Source: an uncultured Clostridia bacterium
GTDB taxonomy: Bacteria; Bacillota; Clostridia; TANB77; CAG-508
DNA: 64,000 nt
Direction: 5' to 3'
Assembly (NCBI GenBank): GCA_944387435.1
Contig: CALXEW010000001.1
Location: 62,001-126,000 of the forward strand
Every line of letters begins with the position of its first letter. The first letter of the stretch is position 1. Shown here piece after piece: positions 26,961-35,428 of this stretch. The translations under genes and the position numbers were made by a program. The notes beneath the pieces were generated by a model. That model had not been told where the DNA came from, did no database searches, and saw only the letters and a list, made by a program, of their open reading frames with translations.

Positions 26961-28345
26961 AACTCCACCATCCTTTCAGCTATTTTATAATATTGCATCC
27001 CATTTGATGCTTTAAACAAAATGACATCTCCTTTGTTTATTATTTTTTGTAGTAAACTCTCTATATCTTCTTTATTTTCTAAGTAATATACATTGCATTC
27101 TTTCATTCCTTTTTTAGCTTCTTCTGCTATATACTTTGAATTTTCTCCAGATGTGATTAATATATCTATCTTATTTTTTTCTACTTCTTCTCCCACTTTT
27201 TTATGCAATTCTTTTGCAAAATCTCCCAATTCAAACATATCTCCAAGTACTGCAATCTTTCTATTTTCTTTAAACTCTGCTAATACTTTTAAAGAAGCTC
27301 TCATTGACTCTAAACTTGCATTATAAGCATCATTTATGATTTTTACTCCATTTTGAAGCTCTATTATATCCATTCTTTTTTTAGTAAGCTCAAAACTTTC
27401 TATTCCTGATTTTATTTTATCTGCCTCTATTCCTAAAACTTCTCCTACTGTTATTGCACATAAACTATTTAATACAAAATGCTCTCCTCCTACGGGAACA
27501 GTTATTCTTTCTTCTTTTCCATTTATATTACAAGTAAAATCACTTGCATTTTCTTTTAAACTTATATTTTTTGCCATTACATCACTTTTTTCAGTTATCG
27601 AATAAGTTTTTATATTATAACTTTCCTTATTTTCTTCATACCATTTATGTAATAAATCATTATCATTATTAACAATTACTGCTTCTTTTTTGCTTCCTTC
27701 TAATATTTCTAATTTTGCTTTTAAAATATTTTCTCTTGAACCTAAATTTCCTATGTGTGATGTTCCAATATTTGTAATTATACAAATATTAGGATTAGCA
27801 ATTGAGGCAAGTAAGCTTATTTCTCCAAAATGATTCATTCCCATCTCTAGCACTGCTGCTTCTTCATCTTGCATTCTAAGTATTGTAAATGGCAACCCTA
27901 TATTATTATTGTTATTTCCTTCTGTTTTTAATGTTTTATATTTTTTAGCAACTACACTTGCAACTATATCCTTTGTACTTGTTTTTCCTACACTTCCTGT
28001 TATTGCAATTACTGGTATATCATATAAATTTCTTTTATATCTTGCGATAGAGTATAAAGCTTCTAATGTATTTTCTACTTTTATTATATTTTTATCTGCC
28101 CATTTTTTCATTTTTCCACTATCAATATCCACATTTTGCACAATAACTGTGGAAGCTCCATTTTCTAATGCTTGCTCCCAGAACTTACTTCCATCAAAAG
28201 TTTCTCCCTTTATTCCTATATAGCAATCTCCTTTTCTTATTGTTCTTGTGTCTTTAGAATAAGATTTGCAAACATAATCTTCATTACCTACTATTAATTC
28301 TCCATTTGTTACGTCTAAAATATTTTTTACAGTTAAATCTTTCAT
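26942..28345 (-). CDS. murF: UDP-MurNAc-tripeptide--D-Ala-D-Ala ligase MurF
   Basis: Mur ligase that adds the D-Ala-D-Ala dipeptide to UDP-MurNAc-tripeptide in the cytoplasm. 467 residues with three domains: an N-terminal UDP-binding domain including GDCYIGIKGETFDGSKF, the ATPase domain with P-loop AITGSVGKTSTKD, NNNNIGLP, EMGMNHFGEI, and a C-terminal Rossmann-like domain starting near ENRKIAVLGDMFELGD. Length is normal. ddl follows with overlap, a common pairing. Confidence 0.95.
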   Translation of the reverse strand: MKDLTVKNILDVTNGELIVGNEDYVCKSYSKDTRTIRKGDCYIGIKGETFDGSKFWEQALENGASTVIVQNVDIDSGKMKKWADKNIIKVENTLEALYSIARYKRNLYDIPVIAITGSVGKTSTKDIVASVVAKKYKTLKTEGNNNNNIGLPFTILRMQDEEAAVLEMGMNHFGEISLLASIANPNICIITNIGTSHIGNLGSRENILKAKLEILEGSKKEAVIVNNDNDLLHKWYEENKESYNIKTYSITEKSDVMAKNISLKENASDFTCNINGKEERITVPVGGEHFVLNSLCAITVGEVLGIEADKIKSGIESFELTKKRMDIIELQNGVKIINDAYNASLESMRASLKVLAEFKENRKIAVLGDMFELGDFAKELHKKVGEEVEKNKIDILITSGENSKYIAEEAKKGMKECNVYYLENKEDIESLLQKIINKGDVILFKASNGMQYYKIAERMVELWQRKN

Positions 28346-28424
28346 TCTACTCTCCTTAAATTTCTCTTTGCTAAATTATATGTCTTTTTACTTATTTTTG
28401 CAACTAAAAACCTTAAACAAAAAT

Positions 28425-28452
28425 AAAAGTAGTAAATTTCTCTACTACTTTA
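28425..28452. terminator. terminator between the second GLUG gene and murF
   Basis: AAAAGTAGTA pairs with TACTACTTT(T) around an 8-nt loop, about 20 nt past the GLUG gene stop codon. Confidence 0.7.
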
Positions 28453-28472
28453 TAAATACATTATTTATTTTT

Positions 28473-29999
28473 CTATTGCCATTCTAAAATCGGATAACCT
28501 TGATTAATATTTTCCGAATCTTTTTCAAAATCTGTTCCTATAACTTCTAAAATTTCAGGAATTTCACTTTTTTCTTTTAATGTCACATTATTTATCGTAT
28601 TATTACCTCTATCATATCCAATTGTACCAACACTTTCTTCTATTACACCGAAACAATTATTAAAAGTTGTAGATAATGTTCTTCCTATAATTTGTCCAAT
28701 ATTCTGTACTGTTGAATTCTCCAAACTTATTTTTCCCATACTATAGCAATTATTTATAGTACTTAGATAACTATCTCCCGTAATATTTCCAATTCCGATA
28801 CTATTATTATCATTTAATAAGTTAGCACTTATTTGACCTTCATTGAAACAATTATTTATTTCTGCATTTTCATTATTATATCCTATTATATTTCCTACTA
28901 GTATCATTTTTGTCACCTGAACATTAGCATTTAAATTAATTTTTCCAATGTTGTAACAATTTTCAACTTTTATATCGTTCGCTGATGCTATACCTCCTAC
29001 AACATTCTCGACATCTGCGTTCACATTAATATTAATCTCTCCAACATTATAACATGATTTAATATAATTATCATTTACTGCTCCGGCTATTCCTCCAACA
29101 TTTGTTGATATAGAAAAGCTACTATTACTCGATACTTCAATATTAGTTTTAGAATAACATTTTTCTACTACTCCAAATGATTGACCTGTTATTCCAGAAG
29201 CATAAGTAGCTTTAACTCCATTATCTATCATTTTGAAATTACCACTAGTTCCACAATTTTTAATAGTTCCACTATTTCTACCACATATTACTCCAGACAC
29301 AACAAACATATTATTAGTAGTAAAATTCATATTACAATTTTCTATTTTTAAATTGTTTATTATACCCCCATTTGTACTAAAAAATCCTATTATTGTTGTG
29401 TTGTCTGAATCCTCATAACTTTGATACAAATTATAAATTGTATTATAATTTCCATCAAAAGTTCCGTAAAAATAATTAGTACTAACATCTGTATCATAAG
29501 TTGATCCAATAGGTCTAAATCCTTCTTCTGTTGTTAATAATGTTTTTAATTCCCCATTATACCCGTACTCACTATAATCAGTCCTAAATGGCTCTACATA
29601 TGATTTTGTAGAATTAAAATCTAAACTTAATCCAAGTTTAACAGTTTTTCCTTCATATTTATTTCCGTTTGTTACATCATAAGCAAAAAATACTAAATCT
29701 TCTATACTATTTACCACAAAAGTATTTATACTTTCCTGTTCTAATTGTCCTGGATTTTCATCTGTTACCTGTTCTACCTCTACTCCATTTAAAGTTTCAT
29801 TTATTAAATCTTCTTGTTTTGCTAAATCTAATTGTTCATTTTTAGCTGCTTCATTTGTCTCATTTTTTGCTCTTTGTGTTTGTGAAAGTATTCCATTATC
29901 TCCTGTTAGCATTGCAATTGATACACCTGCCAAAATAAGTAAAACAACAATTGTTAATACTAAAGCTATAAGTGTTATTCCATTATTTTTTCTATACAT
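28473..29999 (-). CDS. prepilin-like GLUG-repeat surface protein (intact paralog)
   Basis: 508 residues: a prepilin-type N-terminus (MYRKNNG, then ITLIALVLTIVVLLILAGVS, AMLTGDNGILSQTQRA), a charged helical stretch, and about eight GLUG-like repeats between roughly 190 and 460 (for example SGVICGRNSGTIKNCGTSG and VGGIAGAVNDNYIKSCYNVG), ending QGYPILEWQ. The pilin Glu at +5 is replaced by Ala. It matches the broken gene at 18699-20307 in leader, repeats and C-terminal end. It is transcribed divergently from an XRE regulator. Secretion and assembly by a type IV pilus-like system is inferred; no such system is in the window. Confidence 0.82.
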   Translation of the reverse strand: MYRKNNGITLIALVLTIVVLLILAGVSIAMLTGDNGILSQTQRAKNETNEAAKNEQLDLAKQEDLINETLNGVEVEQVTDENPGQLEQESINTFVVNSIEDLVFFAYDVTNGNKYEGKTVKLGLSLDFNSTKSYVEPFRTDYSEYGYNGELKTLLTTEEGFRPIGSTYDTDVSTNYFYGTFDGNYNTIYNLYQSYEDSDNTTIIGFFSTNGGIINNLKIENCNMNFTTNNMFVVSGVICGRNSGTIKNCGTSGNFKMIDNGVKATYASGITGQSFGVVEKCYSKTNIEVSSNSSFSISTNVGGIAGAVNDNYIKSCYNVGEININVNADVENVVGGIASANDIKVENCYNIGKINLNANVQVTKMILVGNIIGYNNENAEINNCFNEGQISANLLNDNNSIGIGNITGDSYLSTINNCYSMGKISLENSTVQNIGQIIGRTLSTTFNNCFGVIEESVGTIGYDRGNNTINNVTLKEKSEIPEILEVIGTDFEKDSENINQGYPILEWQ

Positions 30000-30029
30000 A
30001 TTATCACCTCTTTTGTAATTTATAAAAAT

Positions 30030-30058
30030 ATTTTACAACCAAATGGTTGTAATGTCAA
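30030..30058 (-). promoter_or_regulatory. promoter of the second GLUG prepilin-like gene
   Basis: Minus strand TTGACA (30053-30058), 17-bp spacer, TAAAAT (30030-30035), 30 nt before the ATG. The hexamers are identical to those of the first GLUG gene. Confidence 0.6.
30035..30050. promoter_or_regulatory. palindromic candidate operator inside the GLUG promoter
   Basis: ACAACC-AAAT-GGTTGT is a perfect 6+4+6 inverted repeat that fills nearly the whole spacer between the -35 and -10 boxes of the GLUG promoter. A bound dimer would block RNA polymerase. The adjacent XRE protein is the likely ligand. Confidence 0.5.
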
Positions 30059-30076
30059 TACATTTATTTGAATGTA
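30059..30076. promoter_or_regulatory. second inverted repeat in the divergent region
   Basis: TACATT-TATTTG-AATGTA, perfect 6+6+6, lies between the GLUG -35 box and the XRE ribosome site. It could be a second operator for autoregulation of the XRE gene. Confidence 0.35.
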
Positions 30077-30104
30077 TGTAAAATATATTTATGGAGGTAA
30101 TCTT

Positions 30105-30320
30105 ATGTATTTAAAAAGGCTAAAAGATTTAAGAGAAGATAATGATTTTACACAACAAGAAATTGCTGATGTTCTAAAAATAAAACAGCAACAATATAGT
30201 TTATATGAAACTGGAAAAAGAGATTTACCTTTTGAACTTGCAATTATTTTAGCTAAATTTTACAATACATCTTTAGATTACATTGCTGAATTAACAAATA
30301 ATAAAGAAAACTATAAATAA
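30105..30320 (+). CDS. XRE-family helix-turn-helix regulator
   Basis: 71 residues, a minimal Cro/CI helix-turn-helix protein: LKRLKDLREDNDFTQQEIADVLKIKQQQYSLYETGKRDLPFE contains the full motif, and the end LAKFYNTSLDYIAELT is the standard last helix. A further ATG at 30072 is possible, but GGAGG stands 7 nt before the ATG at 30105. It is divergent from the intact GLUG gene with palindromes in between, so it is likely its repressor. Confidence 0.88.
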   Translation: MYLKRLKDLREDNDFTQQEIADVLKIKQQQYSLYETGKRDLPFELAIILAKFYNTSLDYIAELTNNKENYK

Positions 30321-30367
30321 GATAATTTTAATAAATTTTGCATACTTATTTCAATATTAGAAATTTT

Positions 30368-30398
30368 AAAACTTGGAGCATTTTGCCCCAAGTTTTTT
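30368..30398. terminator. bidirectional terminator between the XRE and SASP genes
   Basis: AAAACTTGG pairs with CCAAGTTTT around an 11-nt loop, with T runs on both sides, between convergent genes. Confidence 0.75.
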
Positions 30399-30399
30399 G

Positions 30400-30570
30400 T
30401 TATTTGTTTTCTACACTTCTATTTGCTATTTCTATTGCTTTTTTAACAATATTGCCACAATCTCTTGATGATACATTTGCCCAACTACCACCATCTTGTG
30501 CTATTTTGTCATATACTCCTAGTTCTTTTGCTATTTCTTCTCTCAGATTATTAGAGATTAACTTACTCAT
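30400..30570 (-). CDS. small acid-soluble spore protein, alpha/beta-type
   Basis: A 56-residue reading frame starting at ATG 30570 with GGGAGG 5 nt upstream. The sequence has the SASP pattern: EEIAKELGVYDKI, then GGSWANVSSRDCGNIV (compare the conserved SR..G.(I/V)GG.(M/I)V region) and KKAIEIANRS. These proteins coat DNA in the spore core and protect it. It is shorter than typical Bacillus members and has NIV in place of the usual GG, as some clostridial members do. An AT-rich region upstream (about 30590-30620) could hold a sporulation promoter, which I could not confirm. Confidence 0.65.
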   Translation of the reverse strand: MSKLISNNLREEIAKELGVYDKIAQDGGSWANVSSRDCGNIVKKAIEIANRSVENK

Positions 30571-30760
30571 AATATCCTCCCTGTAAATTTCCTAATTTTG
30601 AAAATTTCTATTTTGGATTCATAAAACTTTAATCAAAGTTTTATAATTATAGTATAAACAATTTTTCAAATTTTATTTTGACAATTTTTTATATAAATAT
30701 ATTTTTTTTGACAAAGAAATATGATATAATTAAATAGATATTTTTCTAAAGGAGAGAAGA

Positions 30761-32344
30761 ATGAGCATAAAGGAAATTGAAAAAGAACTAAAGGAAGATA
30801 ATAAGAAATTAGAAAAAACTTTAAAAAAGGACGAAAATCCTTCAAATAAACAAGAAGAATCGCCTATTCAAGAATTTAAACCTGTAGAAAAAGAAAAAAG
30901 AAGTGCTCTATCAATTTTTGGTATTTTAATTTTTATTATAATAACAATATTAGTTATAGCATTTCTTATTTTTACAGGCTATAATGCTTTAAATCAAAAT
31001 ATAGTTTCTGGTGTACATATAAAAGATCTTGATGTATCTAATATGAGTAAATCTGATGCAAGATATCAATTAGAAAATTATATTGCAAATACTCTACCAG
31101 AAGAAATAACGTTAAAGCATGGTGATTATCAAACAACTATATCTCTTTCTCAAATAAGTGTTAACTTTGATGTTAAAAAAGCTGTAAATGATGCTTACAA
31201 TGTTGGAAGACAAGGAAATCTTTTTGAAAATAATTTCCATGTTTTATCTAGCATGTTTGGAAAAGTTAACATAGAACCAACACTAAACCTAGATACAGAA
31301 CAATTAACACAAAATCTAAATGAAATTTCAACTCAACTGCCAGATAAAGTTGTTGAAAGTAGTTATTACATAGAAGATAATAATTTAATAATAACTAATG
31401 GAAAAGAAGGAAATGTAGTCGATGTAGAAGCTACAATTGAAGCTATAAAATCAGCTATTTCTGATTTTTCCACAATTAATGACCCAATAGAAGTAGCAGT
31501 AAAATCTCAATCACCAGCAGCTATTGATATCGATAAAATTCACTCAGAAATATACAAAGAGCCTCAAGATGCATATTATACTCAAGACCCATTTGCTGTA
31601 TATCCTTCTGAAAACGGTTTAGATTTTGATGTTTCAATTGATGAAGCCAAAAATATTTTAGGAGACCAATCTGCTGAAGAATATACTATACCTTTAAAAA
31701 CACTATATCCTAGTGTGACTACTAATATGATTGGTACAGAAGCTTTTCCTGATTTGCTATCTGGTTATTCTACTAGATATGCTACTAGTAATAGAGACAG
31801 AACAACAAACCTACAATTAGCTGCAAATAAGATTAACGGAACAGTTTTAATGCCAGGAGAAACATTCTCTTATAACAAAGTAGTAGGAGAAAGAACTATT
31901 GCAGCAGGATATAAAGAAGCTCCAATATATGTAAGTGGTGAAGTTGTAGATGGTCTTGGTGGTGGTATTTGTCAGATCACTTCAACATTATATAATGCTG
32001 TCGTATACGCAAACCTAGAAGTAACTGAAAGAAGCAACCATCAATTTGTTCCTTCTTATGTTACAGCAAGTAGAGATGCGACTGTTGTTTACGGGTCTAT
32101 TGACTTCAAATTTAAAAACAATAGGAATTATCCAATAAAAATAACATGTTCTGTATCTGGTGGAATTGCACAATTCCAAATATTTGGATTAAAACAAGAC
32201 GATGATTATGAAGTTCAAATCTCTTCTTACGAAACAGGAAGAACATCAACTGCAATTTATTCAGAAGCCTATAAAATTTTAAAACGTGATGGTAAAGAAG
32301 TACGTAGAGTTCTACTTTCAAAAGATACATATAAAAGACATTAA
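30761..32344 (+). CDS. VanW family membrane-anchored protein
   Basis: 527 residues: a charged cytoplasmic N-terminus, one membrane segment (about 50-72), a peptidoglycan-binding-4-like extracellular region (about 85-300), and a C-terminal VanW domain with ETFSYNKVVGERTIAAGYKE, GLGGGICQITSTLYNAVVYA and ERSNHQFVPSYV. YoaR-type VanW proteins are common in spore formers and act at the cell wall, with function unknown despite the vancomycin-related name. GGAGAG precedes the ATG. It is monocistronic, followed by a CCGTCC-loop hairpin and a terminator. Confidence 0.88.
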   Translation: MSIKEIEKELKEDNKKLEKTLKKDENPSNKQEESPIQEFKPVEKEKRSALSIFGILIFIIITILVIAFLIFTGYNALNQNIVSGVHIKDLDVSNMSKSDARYQLENYIANTLPEEITLKHGDYQTTISLSQISVNFDVKKAVNDAYNVGRQGNLFENNFHVLSSMFGKVNIEPTLNLDTEQLTQNLNEISTQLPDKVVESSYYIEDNNLIITNGKEGNVVDVEATIEAIKSAISDFSTINDPIEVAVKSQSPAAIDIDKIHSEIYKEPQDAYYTQDPFAVYPSENGLDFDVSIDEAKNILGDQSAEEYTIPLKTLYPSVTTNMIGTEAFPDLLSGYSTRYATSNRDRTTNLQLAANKINGTVLMPGETFSYNKVVGERTIAAGYKEAPIYVSGEVVDGLGGGICQITSTLYNAVVYANLEVTERSNHQFVPSYVTASRDATVVYGSIDFKFKNNRNYPIKITCSVSGGIAQFQIFGLKQDDDYEVQISSYETGRTSTAIYSEAYKILKRDGKEVRRVLLSKDTYKRH

Positions 32345-32350
32345 TTTAAA

Positions 32351-32381
32351 GATGTTTTTTAGGACGGACTCAAAAAACATC
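32351..32381. repeat. CCGTCC-loop hairpin, copy 2
   Basis: GATGTTTTTT and AAAAAACATC form a perfect 10-bp stem around an 11-nt loop, AGGACGGACTC on the plus strand (GAGTCCGTCCT on the minus). It is 6 nt past the VanW gene, ahead of an ordinary terminator. Its loop is inverted relative to copies 1, 3 and 4. Confidence 0.65.
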
Positions 32382-32385
32382 ATAT

Positions 32386-32424
32386 AAAAAAGGATTTAGA
32401 ACATTTAAGTTTTAAATCCTTTTT
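32386..32424. terminator. terminator after the VanW gene
   Basis: AAAAAGGATTTA pairs with TAAATCCTTTTT around a 14-nt loop, followed by ATTTTT. It also faces the small leftward frame ending at 32429. Confidence 0.75.
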
Positions 32425-32428
32425 ATTT

Positions 32429-32557
32429 TTATCTTTCATCATCTTCTTGCTCTGCTTCTACTTCTTTTTCTTTATTTTCTTTTAATATATCTAATATTTG
32501 TCTGGATTTATTTCCATATGCTCTTTTTATTTTCTCTTCTTCATTATCTTTCTCCAT
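32429..32557 (-). CDS. small acidic/basic hypothetical protein
   Basis: A 42-residue frame (MEKDNEEEKIKRAYGNKSRQ...), almost all charged residues, that begins inside the last codons of the repeat-protein gene (overlap of 14 nt). A GAGGTG-type site stands 9 nt before its ATG. Overlap with the upstream gene suggests translational coupling. It has no recognisable domain and is helical by composition. It could be spurious given its length. Confidence 0.4.
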   Translation of the reverse strand: MEKDNEEEKIKRAYGNKSRQILDILKENKEKEVEAEQEDDER

Positions 32558-34712
32558 CGCTCACTTCACCTCTTTTTATATCTCTTATTTGGGTTAAAAT
32601 AGCCTTTATTCTTCCCCTTTCTTCTTGTCTTTCTTTTCCGGTTACTTCTCCATATATTTCATCTAAATCTTCCATTGTAACTTTTGCTTCTTCTTCTGTT
32701 CTTTCTTTCTCTTTAGAACTTGCTAAAACTCTATCCATATCAGTATCTCTACAAAAGTTTATATCTGTTACTCTATTATTTCTTAACTTTTCTTCTAATT
32801 GTTTTCTAACATCAGAATCTCCTGTTTTCTTATATTCTTCAAATAACTCTTCTGTCTTTTGTTTTTCAGCTTCTAAACACTCATCTTCATCTATTACTAC
32901 AATTGGTAAACCTCCAAAATCTTCAGATGCCTTTTCTGCTTTATCCATATTAGGAATTTTACCATTTTTTCTAAATACTACTATATAATCTGGTTGCTTC
33001 TTTTCTCCACCTTGTATTCTTCTAAAGTCCATTTCATTATATCTAGTAGTTTCTCTTATTTGGCTATCTGGTGCTAAATATCTTTCATTCCCTCTAGCTG
33101 TTGATTCAAAGGCTACACCTGAAGACCCAATATCTCTTGAGCCTGATAACATCAAAGAATCTTCTTTCATTTCTTCAAAACCATAGCATATGCTACGAAT
33201 AGGTGCGTGACCTAACATATCATTTCTTATATATGATGCACAAAAGTGCTGAGAACCAATCGCTGGTCTGTTCCAATCTTCTTTATAATCTGCAATTATA
33301 TTAGAATAATAAGCTCCAACAGATGTTATTATCATCTTAAAATCTGTTCCGGCACTATATACATTTTCTCTATCTGGTAATTTTATTGCGTCTTCCACTT
33401 TAAACAAATCATTATTATATAACTTCCCATATTCTGTTTTTAACATTCTTTCCATAAGTAACGGATTATTTGTTTCTAATTCTTCTACTTGTTTAAATAT
33501 TTCTTCTAACGCTTTAGGATTTTTAGTTTTTAAAATTTCTTGTAAACTTTTTATATATGCCTTTAAATCTTCATCTTTTATTTTATCTATATCTTCTCCA
33601 AATTTTGAGATTAATTTTTTAGTTTCTCTCATTCCTTGTCCAAATATCTTTAAAAGTACACCTTTTTGTTTTTCTTCTACTGTTTCTCCATTTATTAACT
33701 CTTTACATCTTCTTCTTTTTATTTCTTGGAAATTCTCAACATCATCAATAGTCTTAATATCAAAGTCATTTGAATGTATTAATATTGGTATAAGCTTGCT
33801 TATATCAATATCCTCATTTTCTTCTATATTAGAAACTAACTCTCTATAGCTACCAATATTGTCTAATATTTTATTTGCAAGAGGCGTCCATTCTTCACCT
33901 TTAGTTATATCCATATATTCATCTAAAGTTTTTCCTAATAATTTTAATTCTCCGTCACTTAGTCCTAACACTCTATTTGCTACATAAGGATAACAAGAAA
34001 TTTGATTTACTTTTTCTGCTCCTAGTATATTAATATATCTTTCATCAAGAATATCAAAATTTCCTTTTAATATTACTTCATTCTTTTCTGCCATTTTAAG
34101 TAATATATCTTGCTTAATATTTGTACCTTCAATTTCTAAAAATTCACCTAAATGTTCTTTTATATACTGAATAGATACATATCTTTCCCTATAAACTTCA
34201 CTTGTTTCTTTATCAATCAATTTAAATACTTCTTCATCAAAATTTCTAAGAAGTAATTCTGCTACAGTTTCAGCACTTAATTTATATTCTTTTCTATTGG
34301 TTATTATCTCTTTTAATTCGTCTGTATTTCCAATTTTTACAATTAAATTAATTAATGTGTAACTGCAACCACTTAACTCGTATTTTTCTCTATTTTTTAA
34401 ACAATTTTTTATAAAAACTATATCATTAGAATTTTCAATTAGATCTAGTGCATCACGTTCAGAAAGTCCAAGTTGTTCTCTATTTTTCATAATCTCTTTT
34501 GTAAATTCATTTTCATTTATATCTTCTAATAAAACTTTGATGTCGAAGCTACTCAAATCATATTTTGGGGCATTTTCTATTACTTGTTTTGTATAATCAA
34601 TTTCATTTACTTTTTCCAATAAAATTCGTATATTAGAACCATATAAGCCATATTTTTCTCTATTTTCTATTACTTGTTTTGTATAATCTAATTCGTCTAC
34701 AAAGTTAACCAA
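32544..34712 (-). CDS. large helical-repeat protein of unknown function, main part
   Basis: The 722 residues from TTG 34712 are only the part after an artificial start: the frame is open, without ATG, GTG or TTG, up to 35213 and continues the same repeats. Residues about 1-160 hold roughly 30-residue helical units (DYTKQVIENREKYGLYGSN-type, then IRILLEKVNEI). They are followed by a helical middle and a compact C-terminal domain, about 440-600, with conserved-looking motifs (QHFCASYIRNDMLGHAP, YNEMDFRRIQGG, PDYIVVFRKNGKIPN). No known family recognised. With two single-base corrections upstream it forms a 955-residue protein starting at 35413. It ends overlapping a 42-residue gene. Confidence 0.6.
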   Translation of the reverse strand: MVNFVDELDYTKQVIENREKYGLYGSNIRILLEKVNEIDYTKQVIENAPKYDLSSFDIKVLLEDINENEFTKEIMKNREQLGLSERDALDLIENSNDIVFIKNCLKNREKYELSGCSYTLINLIVKIGNTDELKEIITNRKEYKLSAETVAELLLRNFDEEVFKLIDKETSEVYRERYVSIQYIKEHLGEFLEIEGTNIKQDILLKMAEKNEVILKGNFDILDERYINILGAEKVNQISCYPYVANRVLGLSDGELKLLGKTLDEYMDITKGEEWTPLANKILDNIGSYRELVSNIEENEDIDISKLIPILIHSNDFDIKTIDDVENFQEIKRRRCKELINGETVEEKQKGVLLKIFGQGMRETKKLISKFGEDIDKIKDEDLKAYIKSLQEILKTKNPKALEEIFKQVEELETNNPLLMERMLKTEYGKLYNNDLFKVEDAIKLPDRENVYSAGTDFKMIITSVGAYYSNIIADYKEDWNRPAIGSQHFCASYIRNDMLGHAPIRSICYGFEEMKEDSLMLSGSRDIGSSGVAFESTARGNERYLAPDSQIRETTRYNEMDFRRIQGGEKKQPDYIVVFRKNGKIPNMDKAEKASEDFGGLPIVVIDEDECLEAEKQKTEELFEEYKKTGDSDVRKQLEEKLRNNRVTDINFCRDTDMDRVLASSKEKERTEEEAKVTMEDLDEIYGEVTGKERQEERGRIKAILTQIRDIKRGEVSDGER

Positions 34713-35413
34713 ATCTAATACTTGATAACTGTCAAGATAATAATGATTTCCATTATCTAATATTTTCTTGATATAATTAGAATCATTTACAAATTTTAGT
34801 AACCTAACTAGGCTATCACCTTCAACATAACCTTTATCTATCCAACTTTTTATATAATCAATGTCATTTATACTTATTAATATATCTGTATCATTAATAG
34901 AAGTTAATTCATATTCATCTGTATTTTCTAATACTTTTTTCTTATATTCTGTATCTTTTACATAACAAAGTACTTTTCCTCTTTGAGTATTGCCAAGACC
35001 ATATTCATTGTAATGCCCTTTGTTTCCTTCATTATAAACTACTTTACTTTCTACAAGTTCTTTTAATAACTCATCATCTAAAGCATCTCCAAATATTAAT
35101 GCAACCTTTCCTATTGTTTCTTTATCTTTCGTTTTTATATATTCCGTTAACTGCTTACTATTTTCTTTTAGCCAATTTCTAATTTTCTGTTCTTCACCGC
35201 ATAAAAAGACATATTAATTCTTTTTTCTGCCAACGTTTAGAACGCTGTTCTCCGATATTCTACTCCTATTTTATCTAACCAACTTTTAATTTCACTAGTA
35301 GATTCAAATTTCCAATCAACATAATATCTAATATCACCATTAAACTCATTGTAGTCAACTTTTAAGTTATCTTCTACCATTCCTATTAATATATCAATAA
35401 TTTCTTTTTCCAT
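34713..35413 (-). pseudogene. 5' part of the helical-repeat gene, with two frameshifts
   Basis: ATG 35413, with AGGAG 6 nt upstream, opens a 58-residue frame (MEKEIIDILIGMVEDNLKV...) that stops at 35237. A second frame covers about 35195-35262, and the main frame is open from 35213 leftward. Removing one base near 35254 (TATCGGAG) and one near 35199 (ATGCGGTG) joins everything; the corrected length from 35413 to 32544 is exactly divisible by three. The region encodes more helical repeats (for example DYIKSWIDKGYVEGDSLVRL). Confidence 0.6.
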
Positions 35414-35428
35414 TTGTACTCCTAAAAA

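Noticed and set aside
26584-27015. 143-residue plus-strand frame opposite ddl and murF
   Set aside because: Antisense to two overlapping cell-wall genes with full motifs; not supported.
30338-30586. 82-residue plus-strand frame at the SASP locus
   Set aside because: The opposite strand has a better supported 56-residue SASP with GGGAGG and typical motifs.
32518-32988. 156-residue plus-strand frame opposite the repeat-protein gene
   Set aside because: Low-complexity Ser/Leu/Phe shadow of an acidic coding strand.
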